Shown: one piece after another, positions 13,158 to 14,020 of the stretch
Position numbering within the stretch: the stretch's first letter is position 1
Layout of the letters: each line of letters starts with the position of its first letter
Origin: Holophagales bacterium UBA5704
Lineage (GTDB): Bacteria; Acidobacteriota; Thermoanaerobaculia; Multivoradales; UBA5704
DNA length: 14,020 nucleotides
Direction of reading: 5' to 3'
Assembly: GCA_002420005.1 (NCBI GenBank)
Contig: DIHE01000091.1
Location: 527 to 14,546 of the forward strand
Translations under genes and position numbers: made by a program
The notes under the pieces: model-generated
Told to the model about the DNA's origin: nothing
Seen by the model: only the letters and a program-made list of their open reading frames with translations
The model's database searches: none

Positions 13158-13908
13158 GTTGTCTTTGGATCTGCGCGCGGCTTTGCGGCGCCTCAAGTTG
13201 TCACCGATGGTCGAGACCTTGCCCGAGCGGTTGCGCCTGGCCCGGGAGCGCTCCATGCCCCACCAGGACTTCCTCGAGCTGGTCTTGGCCGAAGAGTGCG
13301 AGAGGCGCAATCAGCTCGCCACGAGCCTTCGCGCCCAGAAGGCGCGTCTGGACTCGGCCCTGTGCCTGGAAACCTGGGACGAGACGGCCAAGGTCACTCT
13401 GGACCGCCAGCTGCTGGCCGAGCTCGCCTCCACACGCTTCCTCGAAGCCCATCACAACGTGTTGATCCTGGGGCCGGTCGGGGTCGGCAAGACCCACCTG
13501 GCCTGCGGCCTGGGGCACGCCGCCTGCCGGCGGGGCTACAGCGTCCTTTTCGTGCGCACCGAGGGCATGCTCAAGCAACTGCGCGCCTCGCGGCTCGACC
13601 ACAGCGTCGAGCGCGAGATGCGCCGCCTCGTCGCGGTGGATCTGTTGATCCTGGATGACTTCGGCCTCGATTCTCTGGACCCAACGGAAAGCCGCGATAT
13701 CTACGAGGTCCTGCTGGAACGTCACCAACGGCGCTCCACCATCGTCACCTCGAATCGAGCCCCCGAGGAGTGGCTGTCCACTCTCTCCGACCCTCTGCGG
13801 GCGCAGAGCGTGATTGACCGGCTCACCAACGCAGCCTACGAGCTTGTCCTGGATGGAGAGTCCTACCGTAGGCGCCAGAAGCCCAGCCTGAAAAAGGGCC
13901 GATCATGA
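13150..13908 (+). CDS. istB: IS21-family helper ATPase IstB
   Basis: 252-residue AAA+ ATPase related to DnaC/DnaA that assembles on target DNA and recruits IstA. Walker A is GPVGVGKT (108-115), Walker B is DLLILDDFG (164-172), and sensor 1 is the TSNR at 200-203; an arginine-rich end (SYRRRQKPSLKKGRS) closes the protein. The N-terminal helical segment (SLDLRAALRRLKLSPMVETL, FLELVLAEECERRN) is the usual IstB start. The ATG overlaps the last codons of istA and has GAGGAGG just upstream. Length is normal for the family and no lesion is visible. Confidence 0.95.
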   Translation: MSELSLDLRAALRRLKLSPMVETLPERLRLARERSMPHQDFLELVLAEECERRNQLATSLRAQKARLDSALCLETWDETAKVTLDRQLLAELASTRFLEAHHNVLILGPVGVGKTHLACGLGHAACRRGYSVLFVRTEGMLKQLRASRLDHSVEREMRRLVAVDLLILDDFGLDSLDPTESRDIYEVLLERHQRRSTIVTSNRAPEEWLSTLSDPLRAQSVIDRLTNAAYELVLDGESYRRRQKPSLKKGRS

Positions 13909-13921
13909 CGACCCGCATGCC

Positions 13922-13995
13922 CTCCGGGGTGCCGGGCCTCCGGTGGGCTCCCCCCGCCCCCCGCCCTCGCCCCCCTCCGGCCCGGCACCCCGGAG
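13922..13995. repeat. 17-bp perfect inverted repeat enclosing a C-rich, G4-capable loop
   Basis: CTCCGGGGTGCCGGGCC (13922-13938) is the exact reverse complement of 13979-13995. The 40-base loop is a run of C tracts on the plus strand; the minus strand therefore has at least four G runs of three to six bases separated by one to three bases, a canonical G-quadruplex pattern. It lies 14 bases after the istB stop and could terminate its transcript, although there is no T tract. Confidence 0.7.
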
Positions 13996-14020
13996 CCCGA
14001 ACACCACGCGGGAGGGGGGA

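Larger units (their letters stand above)
11461..14020 (+). mobile_element. IS21-family insertion sequence, right end beyond the window
   Basis: The istA/istB pair in the standard order with an 8-base overlap identifies the family. The left end is set at the TGT at 11461, since IS21-family ends usually begin TGT, and because TTGGCCA (from 11466) starts the first of three related motifs running toward istA. No inverted copy of those motifs appears between istB and 14020, so the right terminus is not in the window and no target duplication can be checked. Both genes are intact, so the element could be active. Confidence 0.75.

Noticed and set aside
11550..13310. 586-codon open frame on the minus strand opposite istA
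   Set aside because: istA has a complete DDE triad and good start signals; the reverse frame has no recognisable domain.
13905..14020. Small open frame starting at the ATGA overlapping the istB stop and running off the window
   Set aside because: Its translation is Pro/Arg/Gly low complexity derived from the C-rich inverted repeat; no ribosome binding site and no family resemblance.

Overview
This is a GC-rich window with dense, mostly plus-strand bacterial coding. A Gram-negative lineage is likely. The site-2-protease-like / trpS / scpA / scpB / rluB / cmk order, the very high GC and the absence of anything alphaproteobacterial or actinobacterial make Acidobacteriota (Thermoanaerobaculia-like) or a deltaproteobacterial/Myxococcota-type lineage my best guess. 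That guess rests on gene order and composition only.

Layout. Positions 1-3389 carry the end of a surface-polysaccharide or cell-envelope block: a GT4 glycosyltransferase (5' truncated by the window), a four-helix membrane protein of unknown function, a rhamnosyltransferase-like GT2 and an M50-like membrane protein whose zinc-binding HExxH has decayed. Positions 3418-7691 are a housekeeping run: trpS (tryptophanyl-tRNA synthetase), scpA and scpB (condensin accessory subunits), an RluB-type rRNA pseudouridine synthase with a histone-H1-like Lys/Ala/Pro tail, and cmk (cytidylate kinase). Most junctions are ATGA or GTGA stop/start overlaps, so the run is probably one translationally coupled operon.

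Positions 7687-8670 hold the most unusual part. Two copies of a roughly 110-nt element flank a kbp/ygaU-like BON-LysM gene. Each copy has the same promoter architecture (CGTAATC-N5-CGTAATC-N9-TATTCT), a closing stem that is preserved by covariation, a three-way-junction core, an unpaired CCCTCC linker that resembles an anti-Shine-Dalgarno sequence, and an intrinsic terminator. I read these as two paralogous small RNAs that I cannot assign to a known family.

Positions 8721-9240 have a clear sigma70-type promoter and a small secreted protein. On the minus strand, 11069-9411, a serine-acetyltransferase-like hexapeptide acyltransferase and a secreted Asp-box protein form a two-gene unit. Positions 11070-11460 have no gene but contain three 63-bp tandem repeats with palindromic cores. 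From about 11461 to beyond the window end is an IS21-family insertion sequence (istA with an intact DDE triad, istB with an intact Walker A/B), with repeated transposase-binding-like sites at its left end and, past istB, a 17-bp inverted repeat enclosing a C-rich/G4-capable loop.
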